DNA of 34,628 nt from an uncultured bacterium (GCA_900553205.1 USCK01000002.1:1-34628), one strand, 5' to 3'; positions 6,689-16,000 are shown, counted from the first letter of the stretch. The notes: generated by a model from the sequence alone, not told the origin. Numbers and translations: made by a program.

Positions 6689-8035
6689 ATGACTTTACCA
6701 TACGATGAATATTTTCAGAACTTAAAACAACATATTTCAACAACTCTTGAAAAAACACAACTGTACCAATTCAAAGGAACAGTATCAAAGCTTTTGGGTT
6801 TGACCGTAGAGGTAAAACTCCCAGGATTGAAAATTGGTGATTTATGTTATATCGAAACTTATGACGGCAAGAAAAAACCTGCCGAGGTTGTTGCGTTCAA
6901 AGGTGAAACTGCACAGTTGCTTTTACTTATGGACGGAACAGGAATTGGTCAGGGCAGTTTGGTAGAATCCACAGGAAATCCTATCATTATTCCTGTTGGA
7001 GAATTTCTATTGGGACGCCTGATAAATCCCATGGGCGAACCTATTGACGGCAAACCATTAGATACAACAGGGGCATTGTGGAGAGCCATTGAAGGGCCTC
7101 CCCCTGGACCGTTTGAACGTCCTATTATAACAGAAATGTTTTCAACAGGGGTTCGAGCTATTGACGGCTGTATGACAATGGGTTGTGGACAAAGGCTTGG
7201 TTTATTTGCAGGTTCAGGTGTAGGTAAAAGTACACTTTTGGGTATGATTGCGAGAAATTCTGATGCTGATGTCAATGTTGTTGCACTGATTGGTGAACGG
7301 GGGCGTGAGGTTAAGGAATTTGTAGAGGATTCTTTAGGTACAGAAGGTATGAAGAAATCAGTACTTGTATGTTCTACAGGTGATCAACCACCATTGATTA
7401 GACAAAAAGCTCTTTTAACTGCAACTGCCGTATGTGAATATTTCAGAGATCAGGGCAAAAAAGTTTTCTTGATGACAGATACAGTTACCCGTTGCGCAAT
7501 GGCAGGGCGTGAAGTTGGTTTGTCTATCGGGGAACCACCTACTATGAAAGGTTATCCACCATCTATTTTCTCTTGGTTACAAAAAGTTTTAGAAAGAGCC
7601 GGCAACAGTCCAAAAGGTTCTATTACTGCGCTATATACAGTATTGATGGAGGGTGATGATATTTCTGACCCTATTGTTGATATTGTGCGTGGTATTGTAG
7701 ATGGTCACATTTTCTTATCAAGAAAAGTTGCCGAAAGTAACCACTACCCTGCGATTGATGTTTTGGGAAGTATATCAAGGTTGATGTCAGCGATTGCAAC
7801 ACCTGAACATAAAGCTGCTGCAGGGAAATTGAGAACTTTGCTTTCTTTATATCGAGAAAATAAGGACTTGATTGATGTTGGTATGTATCAACCTGGGAGT
7901 AACCCGAAACTTGATATTGCGATTGAAATGATGCCTCAAATTAATGCGTTCTTGCAACAAAGAACTTCCGATATCGTATCTATGGATTCTACAATTAATA
8001 CACTCGTAGAAATGATGGCTAATGTAGATGTGTAG
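6689..8035 (+). CDS. fliI: FliI/SctN-type export ATPase (flagellar or type III secretion)
   Basis: A 448-residue ATPase of the F1-beta/FliI/SctN family, which unfolds export substrates and drives type III export at the membrane. The N-terminal beta-barrel (about 25-95) is followed by the catalytic domain: Walker A GSGVGKST (175-182), catalytic-Glu segment IGERGREVKEF (E203), Walker B KVFLMTD (D264) and the family signature GEPPTMKGYPPSIF (281-294). The GYPPS segment and the length separate it from F1/V1 ATP synthase subunits and from Rho. FliI and SctN cannot be told apart with confidence from sequence alone. No other flagellar or secretion genes are adjacent: the neighbours are a metal exporter and a NifX-like gene. 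It has its own near-leaderless promoter. Confidence 0.88.
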   Translation: MTLPYDEYFQNLKQHISTTLEKTQLYQFKGTVSKLLGLTVEVKLPGLKIGDLCYIETYDGKKKPAEVVAFKGETAQLLLLMDGTGIGQGSLVESTGNPIIIPVGEFLLGRLINPMGEPIDGKPLDTTGALWRAIEGPPPGPFERPIITEMFSTGVRAIDGCMTMGCGQRLGLFAGSGVGKSTLLGMIARNSDADVNVVALIGERGREVKEFVEDSLGTEGMKKSVLVCSTGDQPPLIRQKALLTATAVCEYFRDQGKKVFLMTDTVTRCAMAGREVGLSIGEPPTMKGYPPSIFSWLQKVLERAGNSPKGSITALYTVLMEGDDISDPIVDIVRGIVDGHIFLSRKVAESNHYPAIDVLGSISRLMSAIATPEHKAAAGKLRTLLSLYRENKDLIDVGMYQPGSNPKLDIAIEMMPQINAFLQQRTSDIVSMDSTINTLVEMMANVDV

Positions 8036-8131
8036 ATTAGTATTTGATTTATTACAACAGATGTGAATATGGAGTTTGAAATCAAATGAGTTGCAAGATG
8101 AAATCAAGAAAAATTAAAAGGAGATAAAATT

Positions 8132-8533
8132 ATGAAAATTGTAATTCCATCAGCAGATGAAAAACTATGTGGACATTTTGGACATTGTGAATACTTTACT
8201 TTTGTAGAAGTTAATCCTGAATCGAAAGAAATTTTAAATATTGAAAAGAAAGTTCCTGAAGAAGGTATCTCTTGTCAAAGTGCTAATTGGATTGCTTCAC
8301 AAGGTGCGAATGTTGTTTTAGCAGGTGGTATGGGAGGACGTCCTATGGCAATATTTGCTCAAAACGGAGTAAAAATCGTAGCCGGTTGTCCTGAATTAGG
8401 GATTGAAGAAGTTGTTAAACAATATTTAAACGATACATTATTAACAGGTGAAAACAGTTGTGGAGGTGAACACCATCATTGTCATGGGCATCACCATGAA
8501 CATCAACATGGGAAAAATCATTGTCACCAATAA
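8132..8533 (+). CDS. NifX/NifB-type iron-molybdenum cofactor-binding domain protein with His-rich tail
   Basis: A 133-residue protein. Residues 1-105 form the dinitrogenase Fe-Mo cofactor-binding fold: MKIVIPSADEKLCGHFGHCEYF at the start, then a GGMGGRPMAIFAQNG segment. Small stand-alone members occur in many anaerobes that lack nitrogenase and are thought to handle iron-sulfur or other metal clusters. The last 20 or so residues are exceptional: 11 His and 2 Cys among 20 positions, presumably binding a transition metal. A strong AAAAGGAG ribosome site precedes the ATG. It follows the FliI-like gene after about 95 nt and ends at a strong terminator. Nickel or iron storage or delivery is a possible role; hydG upstream hints at hydrogenase metabolism, but this is inference. 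Confidence 0.87.
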   Translation: MKIVIPSADEKLCGHFGHCEYFTFVEVNPESKEILNIEKKVPEEGISCQSANWIASQGANVVLAGGMGGRPMAIFAQNGVKIVAGCPELGIEEVVKQYLNDTLLTGENSCGGEHHHCHGHHHEHQHGKNHCHQ

Positions 8534-8549
8534 TTAAATTCGTAAAAGT

Positions 8550-8582
8550 AAAAGCCGGAAGAAAATTTTCTTCCGGCTTTTT
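8550..8582 (+). terminator. Rho-independent terminator after the NifX-like gene
   Basis: A perfect inverted repeat with arms 8550-8565 and 8566-8581, containing the GC-rich core GCCGGAAG/CTTCCGGC. It ends in a T-run at 8578-8582. It lies about 17 bases after the stop codon. The symmetric A/T flanks mean it could also work for minus-strand transcripts. Confidence 0.9.
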
Positions 8583-8706
8583 GATTATTGCAAAAAGTGC
8601 GATTTTAGACAAGTATAAAATCGTTCATATAAATATTGAATAGTATTTTCAAACCTGAGCATTTTTGTAAAAAAATTTAAGCGTAACATATCCAAGTGCG
8701 TAGCAC

Positions 8707-8779
<73 letters not shown>

Positions 8780-8851
8780 AAAACTTTACACTATTTATTA
8801 TACTAGCAAATTTATTTTTTACATGGTTTAGATATACCAAAAGGAGAAATT

Positions 8852-9325
8852 ATGAGTATCAACTTCACAGGATTCAACAATATCAAAATCGGTAAAAAAC
8901 AATACGAGCAATTTGGTGCATATTGCAACCATAACGGTGAAATTTTACATGGCAAAAAGAAATATACAGAATTAAAATTTAACACTCAACTAACTAACGA
9001 CTCAAAAGGTAACGATTTAGATGATTTCTTAAATCGTACTCCTAAAAAATTTATCAATGAACAAAATCCTGATAAACTTGATTTGCGTATAAAAAGATTT
9101 GATATTGCAGATACAGATATTCCAACAAACCAAACAATGTTCAATGTAAACGGAAAAGATTTAATTTTGGATAGCGATAAAAAACTACCTTTGATGACTT
9201 TTCTAGCACGTTTTACAAGAGAAAGTGCAAAGAATCCGGAACTCAGCGAAAACCAACAAAAATGTATGAAATTTGCAAACCAATCAATTTCTAACGAGGC
9301 AATGAATTATATTGATGCCAAATAA
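8852..9325 (+). CDS. Unrecognised protein with N-terminal NFTGF motif
   Basis: A 157-residue, hydrophilic, Lys/Asn-rich protein with no signal peptide or membrane segment. It opens MSINFTGFNNIKIGKKQYEQ. I associate short N-terminal NFTG- or SFKG-type motifs with many lineage-restricted proteins of gut Melainabacteria, but no function is known to me. The middle contains a predicted strand-rich segment (about 85-115, with FDIADTDIPTNQTMFNV) and the C-terminus is helical. A strong AAAAGGAG ribosome site precedes the ATG. It ends one base before the convergent aroE stop. The gene is likely real; its function is unknown. Confidence 0.7.
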   Translation: MSINFTGFNNIKIGKKQYEQFGAYCNHNGEILHGKKKYTELKFNTQLTNDSKGNDLDDFLNRTPKKFINEQNPDKLDLRIKRFDIADTDIPTNQTMFNVNGKDLILDSDKKLPLMTFLARFTRESAKNPELSENQQKCMKFANQSISNEAMNYIDAK

Positions 9326-9326
9326 T

Positions 9327-10166
9327 TTACAAAGCCTGCAAAGCGGCAATTTTCATTGTTTTGACATCAGGGGACATGCCTGTCCAAATGTTTATTGCTT
9401 TTTCAGCTTGATAGATTAGCATATCTAAACCCTCAACTGTTCTAAGTCCACATTTTTCAGCATATTGTAAAAGTACGGTCTTAATAGGGTTATAAACGAT
9501 ATCATAAACGACTGTATCAGGTTTAGCAGTCTTTATCACATTTAATTCTAATGGAGTTTCGTCCATAGCAAATCCTCGCATACCTATTGGAGTTGCATTA
9601 ACAATGATTGAATATTTAGAAATATCTCTAACATTTTGGATTTGTTTTGCCTCAAATTTTATGGCTGGAAACTGATTTCGTAAATAATTTATTGCATTTT
9701 GAGAATTGATAATATTTCTTGTGTATAAATCAATTTCTTGAATACCTTTTTTTATAAGTCCAACAGCTGCGGCTCTAGAAGCCCCTCCTGTACCTAAGAT
9801 TGCAGCACATTTGCCTGACAAATCAACATCTTTAGGTATTGCAGATACAAAACCATAAATATCTGTATTATATCCATAAAATTCTTTGTTTTCGGTGATT
9901 TTAACTGTATTTACGCAACCTGCAATATTGGCATCATCATCTATTTCATTAACGAATAATGAAACAGGAACTTTTAAAGGTATAGTAACATTAAAACCAT
10001 TAAAATCATTACGTTTTAAAAATTTAATTCTATCAATTAAATTTTCAGGAGGAGTTTCTAATACTTCATAAGTCGCATCAATATTCATTGATTCAAATGC
10101 AGATTTTTGAATAACTGCAGAAAGTGAATGACCTAAAGGATAACCAATTATACCAAATTTATACAT
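9327..10166 (-). CDS. aroE: Shikimate dehydrogenase AroE
   Basis: NADP-dependent shikimate dehydrogenase, converting 3-dehydroshikimate to shikimate in aromatic amino acid synthesis. With the start at 10166 the protein is 279 residues and begins MYKFGIIGYPLGHSLS, the family N-terminus. An upstream in-frame ATG (10208) would add 14 atypical residues, while AGGAGG lies about 9 nt before the chosen start. Substrate-binding Ser14 and Ser16, catalytic Lys65 (NVTIPLK), Asn86 and Asp102 (YNTD) align with E. coli AroE. The NADP loop LGTGGASRA is at about 124-132. The start lies inside the last codons of topA (8-nt overlap), so it is translationally coupled. It is the last gene of the lptC-to-aroE unit. 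Confidence 0.95.
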   Translation of the reverse strand: MYKFGIIGYPLGHSLSAVIQKSAFESMNIDATYEVLETPPENLIDRIKFLKRNDFNGFNVTIPLKVPVSLFVNEIDDDANIAGCVNTVKITENKEFYGYNTDIYGFVSAIPKDVDLSGKCAAILGTGGASRAAAVGLIKKGIQEIDLYTRNIINSQNAINYLRNQFPAIKFEAKQIQNVRDISKYSIIVNATPIGMRGFAMDETPLELNVIKTAKPDTVVYDIVYNPIKTVLLQYAEKCGLRTVEGLDMLIYQAEKAINIWTGMSPDVKTMKIAALQAL

Positions 10167-12477
10167 CTGATTTTTCCTCCTCATGAGTAACATCAGCCTT
10201 ATAATCACAAGAACGATTTGAACATTCTAGCTTTTCGCCATTTTTCATAACACGTTTTACAACAAGTGAACCACATTTTGGACAAACATCACCTGTTGGT
10301 TCGTTCCACAAAACAAAATCACAATCAGGATACTTATTACACCCGAAAAACATTTTTCCGTATTTGGATTTTCTTTCAACAATTTGTCCTTTTCCACATT
10401 TTGGACAAGTTACACCTGTTGAGCGTACAAAACTCTTTCGATTTTGACAAGAAACACATTCCAAATACTTTCCATAAGGACCAGTTTTGATAATCATATC
10501 TCCACCACATTTTTCGCATTTTTCTTCTGCTTTTTCAGGTTCTAATGGTTTTACAGTATCACCATTTACATCTATAGGAAGTATTGTTTTGCACTCAGGA
10601 TAACCTGAACAACCTAAAAATTGGTTTCCAAAACGGCTTGTCCTTATAAGCATTTTTCTTCCACAGTTTGGACAAGTTACATCACTTTCGATTTTTAGTC
10701 TGCCAGCATTTGCCATAACCTCATTTACGGTTTCCATAAACGGGTCATAGAAGTCTTGCAAAACCTTATTCCATACAGCTTTATTATCAGCAATTTTATC
10801 GAGTTTTTCTTCCATGCCTGCAGTAAAAGCATAATCCATAATATCAGTAAATTGGCTTACAAGTTGTTTAGAAACTGTTCGTCCTAAGAAAGTCGGAACA
10901 AGAACTTTGTCTTGTTTCTCTACATACTTACGAGTCTGAATTTTTGTAATAATAGAGGCATAAGTAGATGGACGTCCAATTCCGTATTCTTCCAAAGCCT
11001 TAACCAAAGATGCTTCGCTAAATCTTGGTGGAGGTTGAGTGAAGTGTTGTTTTGGAATAACTTCTTTTCTTATCAACTCATCATCTTTGTTCAAATCAGG
11101 AATCTTTGACAGTTCTTCTGCCTCATCACTGTCATTGTATAGCTTTAAGAACCCATCAAACAAAACTTTACTTGTACCTGTTTTTAAAGTACAGTCGCCT
11201 GCAGTAATCTCAACGGTCTTGTTTGCAACAACGGCATTAGCCATTTGAGATGCCATAAACTTATTCCAAATAAGCTTGTACAATCTAAACTGTTCAGGAG
11301 TTAAGTATTTCTTGATACTTTCAGGTGTTCTTTCAGGATAAGAAGGTCTGATAGCTTCGTGGGCATCTTGTACATTCTTTTTACCTTTTGCATAAGAATT
11401 TGGGGTTTCCGGATAATATTTTTCCCCATAATTTTGTAGGATAAAATCTTTTGCCATATCACGTGCATCATCAGATATTCTGACACTATCAGTTCTCATA
11501 TAAGTAATTAAACCAACAGAACCTTCTTCAAGCTCAATACCTTCATAGAGTTTTTGTGCGATTTGCATTGTTTTAGAAACACCATAACCCAATTTTGAAC
11601 TTGCTTCCCTTTGCAAAGTTGAGGTTATGAATGGTGCTGTCGGTTTGCGTTTTGTTTCTCGGTTTGTAATCTTTGAAACAACATAGCTTCTTGCAGAATC
11701 TTCTAAATATTCTTTTATCTTTTGTGCTTGTTCTTCGTTACCAAGGTCTAATTTTTCACCATCAACTTTGATTAACTCAGCATCAAACACTTTGCCGTCT
11801 TTTTCAAGTTTTACTGTAACTGACCAATATTCAACAGGTACAAAAGCTTCAATTTCATCTTCTCTTTCGCATATCATACGCAATGCAACAGATTGAACAC
11901 GTCCTGCTGAAAGGTGGTAATTCCCTAACTGTTTCCACAAAACCGGTGACAATTTGTAACCTACAAGCTTATCCAAAATTTGTCTTGTTTGTTGAGCTTT
12001 TACTCTATCCATATCTATTTGACGAGAATGAGCAACTGCATATTTAACTGCTTTTGGTGTAATTTCGTTAAACTCGATTCTGAAAATCTTATCATCAGGT
12101 ACTTTTAGAACTTGTCTAACGTGCCACGCAATAGCTTCTCCTTCTCTATCGGGGTCGGATGCAAGGTATATTTTATCAACTTTTTTAGCCATTTCATTTA
12201 ATTTAGTAACGACTTTTTTCTTTTCAGGGATAACAATAAACGAAGGTTTAAATCCGTCATTGACATCAAACCCTAAAACATTTTTAGGAAAATCTCTAAT
12301 ATGTCCAAAACTTGCTTCAATCTGATAGTTTGAACCAAGAATTTTCTTGATAGTTTTTGATTTAGCAGGTGACTCGACTATTACTAAAGCCTTGCCGTTA
12401 TCTGCTTTTTTAGCAGATTTTGTTGCTTTCATCTTTACTTCTTTTTCTTCACTTTTTTCTTTTGCTTTTACGGGCAT
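10159..12477 (-). CDS. topA: DNA topoisomerase I
   Basis: A 772-residue type IA topoisomerase that relaxes negative supercoils. A basic Lys/Glu-rich N-terminal extension (about 1-28) precedes the Toprim domain, with VESPAKSKTI (34-43) and the metal site SDPDREGE (107-114). The catalytic Tyr is Y326 in GLITYMRTDS. The C-terminus carries four C4 zinc-ribbon modules (each CPxCG/CEKCG... followed by a second Cys pair), the third and fourth near the end. A GAGG ribosome site precedes the ATG, which lies 11 nt after the dprA stop. Its placement downstream of dprA is a common bacterial arrangement. Confidence 0.97.
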   Translation of the reverse strand: MPVKAKEKSEEKEVKMKATKSAKKADNGKALVIVESPAKSKTIKKILGSNYQIEASFGHIRDFPKNVLGFDVNDGFKPSFIVIPEKKKVVTKLNEMAKKVDKIYLASDPDREGEAIAWHVRQVLKVPDDKIFRIEFNEITPKAVKYAVAHSRQIDMDRVKAQQTRQILDKLVGYKLSPVLWKQLGNYHLSAGRVQSVALRMICEREDEIEAFVPVEYWSVTVKLEKDGKVFDAELIKVDGEKLDLGNEEQAQKIKEYLEDSARSYVVSKITNRETKRKPTAPFITSTLQREASSKLGYGVSKTMQIAQKLYEGIELEEGSVGLITYMRTDSVRISDDARDMAKDFILQNYGEKYYPETPNSYAKGKKNVQDAHEAIRPSYPERTPESIKKYLTPEQFRLYKLIWNKFMASQMANAVVANKTVEITAGDCTLKTGTSKVLFDGFLKLYNDSDEAEELSKIPDLNKDDELIRKEVIPKQHFTQPPPRFSEASLVKALEEYGIGRPSTYASIITKIQTRKYVEKQDKVLVPTFLGRTVSKQLVSQFTDIMDYAFTAGMEEKLDKIADNKAVWNKVLQDFYDPFMETVNEVMANAGRLKIESDVTCPNCGRKMLIRTSRFGNQFLGCSGYPECKTILPIDVNGDTVKPLEPEKAEEKCEKCGGDMIIKTGPYGKYLECVSCQNRKSFVRSTGVTCPKCGKGQIVERKSKYGKMFFGCNKYPDCDFVLWNEPTGDVCPKCGSLVVKRVMKNGEKLECSNRSCDYKADVTHEEEKSDV

Positions 12478-12488
12478 TAAATAACCTC

Positions 12489-13577
12489 TTATCTTATAAT
12501 AGAGTACCTGTCACCAACAATTTGTTCCAACTTTCCTTTGAGCTCTAGTCCAGTAAGTATTACGAGTAAATCATTTGTATTGATATTTGTCTCCCTCTGA
12601 ATCTCATCAAAGCATTTTGGCTCTATATTTATTGTATAAAGAATTTTTTTCTCGTCAATGGTTAAATCATCACATACATCAAAATCTAAAGTACATTGTT
12701 TGATTTCCCAACCTAGTGCATTCAAAACATCATCAGATTCTGTTATTAATGTTGCTCCTGTTTTTAGAAGTTTGTATATACCTTCGGTGTTCGGATTAGT
12801 AATTAGTCCAGGGATACACATCAACTCACGACCTTGTTCCAAAGTAAGGTTAGCAGTAATCAAAGCCCCACTTTTTAGAGCTGCCTCTACAACTAATGTT
12901 CCATAAGATAACCCTGAAACAATCCTGTTTCGTTGAGGGAAACGGAATTTCAAAGGCTCAAATGTTGGATAATATTCAGTAAAAATAACCCCATTACCGT
13001 TAATTATTTCTTCATACAATTTTTTGTTTGAAGTAGGATAAACAAAATCAAATCCACTTGCAATTACTCCAATAGTTTTCAACCCATTAGAGAGAGCAAG
13101 CTGGTGAGCAAGAGTATCAATACCAGTTGCAAGACCGGAAACGATACAAATGTCTGTTCCTGAAAATCCGTTAATTATTTTTTTTAGACTTTCTTTTCCA
13201 TTAAAACTTGCGTGGCGAGAGCCTACAACAGCAACTGTTTTGTCAAAATTGCAAACAGATAAATCTCCTTTATAATACAGTACCATTGGAGGATTGGATA
13301 TTTCTCTAAGCATTTTAGGGTAATTTTTGTCATCAAAAGTTAATACTTTGATACCTCGCTTTTCAACTTCTTGATAGATTTTGTCCAAATCTAAGCTTGC
13401 ACGTTTTTCAAGAAAAATGTTAGCTTTTTTAATATTTAGCCCTTCTATTTGTGATATTTCATCTTTTGAAACATAAAAAGCTTTTTCAATATCTCCAAAA
13501 TGTTCATAAAGCGTTTTGATAAATATTGAATCTAAACTTTCTATAGATGACAAGCCTACCCAAAATTTTTGATTCAT
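12489..13577 (-). CDS. dprA: DNA processing protein DprA
   Basis: A 362-residue protein that loads RecA onto incoming single-stranded DNA during natural transformation. An N-terminal helix-hairpin-helix/SAM-like region (1-75) is followed by the Rossmann-like domain with VGSRHAS (118-124), SGLATGID (147-154), RFPQRNRIVSGLS (212-224) and ALKSGALITA (233-242). A C-terminal winged-helix domain spans about 300-362. The ATG overlaps the stop of the upstream TPR gene (ATGA), so the two are translationally coupled. Whether the organism is naturally competent cannot be told from this window. Confidence 0.95.
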   Translation of the reverse strand: MNQKFWVGLSSIESLDSIFIKTLYEHFGDIEKAFYVSKDEISQIEGLNIKKANIFLEKRASLDLDKIYQEVEKRGIKVLTFDDKNYPKMLREISNPPMVLYYKGDLSVCNFDKTVAVVGSRHASFNGKESLKKIINGFSGTDICIVSGLATGIDTLAHQLALSNGLKTIGVIASGFDFVYPTSNKKLYEEIINGNGVIFTEYYPTFEPLKFRFPQRNRIVSGLSYGTLVVEAALKSGALITANLTLEQGRELMCIPGLITNPNTEGIYKLLKTGATLITESDDVLNALGWEIKQCTLDFDVCDDLTIDEKKILYTINIEPKCFDEIQRETNINTNDLLVILTGLELKGKLEQIVGDRYSIIR

Positions 13578-14341
13578 ACTTTTTTCTTAATTCTTTCTAC
13601 AAGCGCTTGAATTTTAGCTTTTTCTTCTTCTGGAATATCTAAGTCCATATAATCTTCAAAATACTCAATCGCATCTTCAAAATCATTTCTTGCCATAAAT
13701 AATATACCAAGTTTTTTATAAGCTACTGCGAATTTTGTATTAACAGTTGTTGCTTTCAAATAATTTGAAATGGCTTTATCTATCTCGTTATTACCTTCAT
13801 AAGATTGAGCAAGATAATAATATAGAAATTCATTATCTTCTTTATATTCGATTACATTTTCAAAATTAGAAATCGCATCTTCGTAATCACCAAGCTCAAA
13901 ATGAACTCTACCTAAATCATAATATGCGTCATAGTTTTCAGGCTCTTTTTCCAAAACTTTTTCCAGCTCTGTTATTGCCATATCATATCTGGAATCTTCA
14001 AGATAAACTCTTGCTAACATGTGAGCAAGAACCATATTATCTTCCATTTCGTAAGAGCCTCGTTCAAGAGTTCCTATGGCACTGCCCAAATCATTGTTCT
14101 TGTAATACAAATCTGACAAATTTATATAAGCCTGAGGGATTTGAGGGTTTAATTCTATTGATTTTATATAAGCTTTTTCTGCTTGTTCAAAATCATTGAG
14201 TTTCGCATAACATAAACCCATATTATTATAGACTTCGGCATTTCCTTCATCATGCTCTAAAACAGTACTGAACACATCTATTGCTTCTTTATACTTACCT
14301 TGTTTATAAAACTCTAATGCTGAATCAGTTTTGACTGTCAT
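13574..14341 (-). CDS. Tetratricopeptide repeat protein
   Basis: A 255-residue protein made almost wholly of about seven consecutive TPR units (residues 5-243) with the canonical spacing of G/A, Y and P positions, for example GNAEVYNNMGLCYAKLNDFE. No signal peptide or membrane segment is present, so it is likely a cytoplasmic protein-protein scaffold. A GGAGG ribosome site lies in the end of the LptA-like gene, and its ATG overlaps that gene's stop (TAATG). Its own stop overlaps the dprA start (ATGA). The partner is unknown; the operon position between LPS transport and DNA genes does not settle it. Confidence 0.88.
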   Translation of the reverse strand: MTVKTDSALEFYKQGKYKEAIDVFSTVLEHDEGNAEVYNNMGLCYAKLNDFEQAEKAYIKSIELNPQIPQAYINLSDLYYKNNDLGSAIGTLERGSYEMEDNMVLAHMLARVYLEDSRYDMAITELEKVLEKEPENYDAYYDLGRVHFELGDYEDAISNFENVIEYKEDNEFLYYYLAQSYEGNNEIDKAISNYLKATTVNTKFAVAYKKLGILFMARNDFEDAIEYFEDYMDLDIPEEEKAKIQALVERIKKKV

Positions 14342-15321
14342 TATAAGAATCCTCCGTCTTTTCCGTTGTCTTGATTACCCAAATCTTTTATTATTGTTTT
14401 TACATTTCCAACAGCTTCAAAGTTTTTAGGGTCAACGATTATTTTTATTTTATCTGCATGAATTTCTTTATCATTTTGTTGAATCATAGAACGACCTGTC
14501 ATAAATACTTCGTTTATTTTTTTAGTAATTTTATCAGGATAACAAGTCATTTTAGGTGCTTTTGCATAATAATCTTGATAATAAACTTGTACATTACCAC
14601 TGCCCATAAATATATTGTTCTTTTTATCGTACTGTTGATATCTTGCAGTTACCTTGAACGGAGAACCGTTATCTGTAACTGTTGAAGTCATTGTGTTACC
14701 GATAGCAACCATTTCTTCATTAGATGAGGTATAAATGAAATGGTCTGCAGTTGCGTGGTGTTTCGTTTGATTAATTTTTGCGTGTCCAACTAAATCAAGT
14801 CTTTGAACTTCACCATTTTTATTTGTTCTGACAATCGCTTTGTCAGAAAATGCTGTTACATCACGATATTTGATAGAAACTGTACCACGAGCAGTCATTA
14901 CATTAGTTTTTGTGTCATATTCTTGTTCATTTGCGTTGATAATAGCAATAGGAGTTTTACCCTCTGTCACAATAGTTTGTGTATTGCCTTCTGCTCTGAT
15001 AACTTTATTTAAAAGAGAAAATTTAAGAATATTCGCTTTTACCTCACGTTTTTTGTTGTTTTGGATTTGGTATGCGTAAGGTTGGTCATGGAATGTAGCT
15101 GTATCAAGTCTGTTATCTTTTGTGACTGAGACATCTGCTTTATCGCCAACGATTGTAATATCTTCATATCTAACTTTTACATCACCTAAGAATTTGATTA
15201 AACTATCTCTTTCGGAATATGTTTGAGTTTTAGATTCAATTATTAAGTCTGAACCTATAGTTACAGCACTCAAGAATAGAATCAACAGAGATATTATTAT
15301 TAAAAATTTTCTTTTTTTCAT
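14341..15321 (-). CDS. LptA/OstA-like LPS transport protein
   Basis: A 326-residue protein with an N-terminal hydrophobic segment (residues 5-24, signal peptide or anchor) followed by repeated OstA/LptA beta-jellyroll units, for example GDVKVRYEDITIVGDKADV and ARGTVSIKYRDVTAFSDKAIV. It is about twice the length of E. coli LptA, consistent with two or more jellyroll domains, and would form the periplasmic bridge carrying LPS to the outer membrane. It lies 19 nt downstream of the LptC-like gene with a GAGGAAA ribosome site. LptB is not in the window. Identification is at family level, so no symbol is given. Confidence 0.85.
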   Translation of the reverse strand: MKKRKFLIIISLLILFLSAVTIGSDLIIESKTQTYSERDSLIKFLGDVKVRYEDITIVGDKADVSVTKDNRLDTATFHDQPYAYQIQNNKKREVKANILKFSLLNKVIRAEGNTQTIVTEGKTPIAIINANEQEYDTKTNVMTARGTVSIKYRDVTAFSDKAIVRTNKNGEVQRLDLVGHAKINQTKHHATADHFIYTSSNEEMVAIGNTMTSTVTDNGSPFKVTARYQQYDKKNNIFMGSGNVQVYYQDYYAKAPKMTCYPDKITKKINEVFMTGRSMIQQNDKEIHADKIKIIVDPKNFEAVGNVKTIIKDLGNQDNGKDGGFL

Positions 15322-15340
15322 TATTTTCCTCTTTTATTTA

Positions 15341-15994
15341 TTAAAATAGTGATTTTTCGGTTTTGCTTGATTTTTTGTCACCTGACTCATATATTCTGGT
15401 AACGGTATGTCCTTTTATCAAAAAGGTAGAAAAACCTGAATTAACAACAGCTTCATCTGCAGTTGCAATAAATGTTCCTTGTCTATCTATATGAACATGT
15501 CCTTTTGCAGTAATAGTTTTGGTATCACTGTAATATGTGATATGGTCAGCTGTTACGGCGATATCATTTTCCAATACAACATAAGTATTTTCATACAAAT
15601 CTATATTACGAGTTTCTTCATTATATGTTCCACGAGAAGATTGAAAACTCATATTAACTTTATTATCTTTGTAGAAATTCCCGATTACATTATTAAGTTT
15701 GGCAACTTTATGATCGCTTGAATATTCTCCAGTTTCGCCGAAGATTTCCCACGACTTTTGACCTTCTTTTGATTCAGTCAATATCATTCCTTTAACTTCA
15801 AGCTGTTGTTTGTCGGTATCACCCTTAATCATACTTCTGTTGAAGTTGTGAGTGATAACACCTGCAGAAAGAAAAGCCCAAAACAAGATACAAGCAATCA
15901 CTACAAAAACGCCAAGATAAATCCTTTGCTTTTTTTGTAGTCTTGAGAAATACCTTCTATCTATCTTTGCAAGAAATTTCTTAAATCTTTCCAT
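15341..15994 (-). CDS. lptC: LptC-like inner-membrane LPS transport protein
   Basis: A 217-residue protein with one N-terminal transmembrane helix (about 26-46) and a periplasmic beta-jellyroll of the LptC/YrbK type (KGMILTESKEGQKSWEIFGE, then repeated GxYxxxxxxxxL strands). LptC links the inner-membrane LptBFG transporter to LptA. The ATG is preceded by no Shine-Dalgarno; instead an extended -10 element ends exactly 6 nt upstream. It is the first gene of the six-gene lptC-lptA-TPR-dprA-topA-aroE unit. Confidence 0.85.
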   Translation of the reverse strand: MERFKKFLAKIDRRYFSRLQKKQRIYLGVFVVIACILFWAFLSAGVITHNFNRSMIKGDTDKQQLEVKGMILTESKEGQKSWEIFGETGEYSSDHKVAKLNNVIGNFYKDNKVNMSFQSSRGTYNEETRNIDLYENTYVVLENDIAVTADHITYYSDTKTITAKGHVHIDRQGTFIATADEAVVNSGFSTFLIKGHTVTRIYESGDKKSSKTEKSLF

Positions 15995-16000
15995 AAGGAT

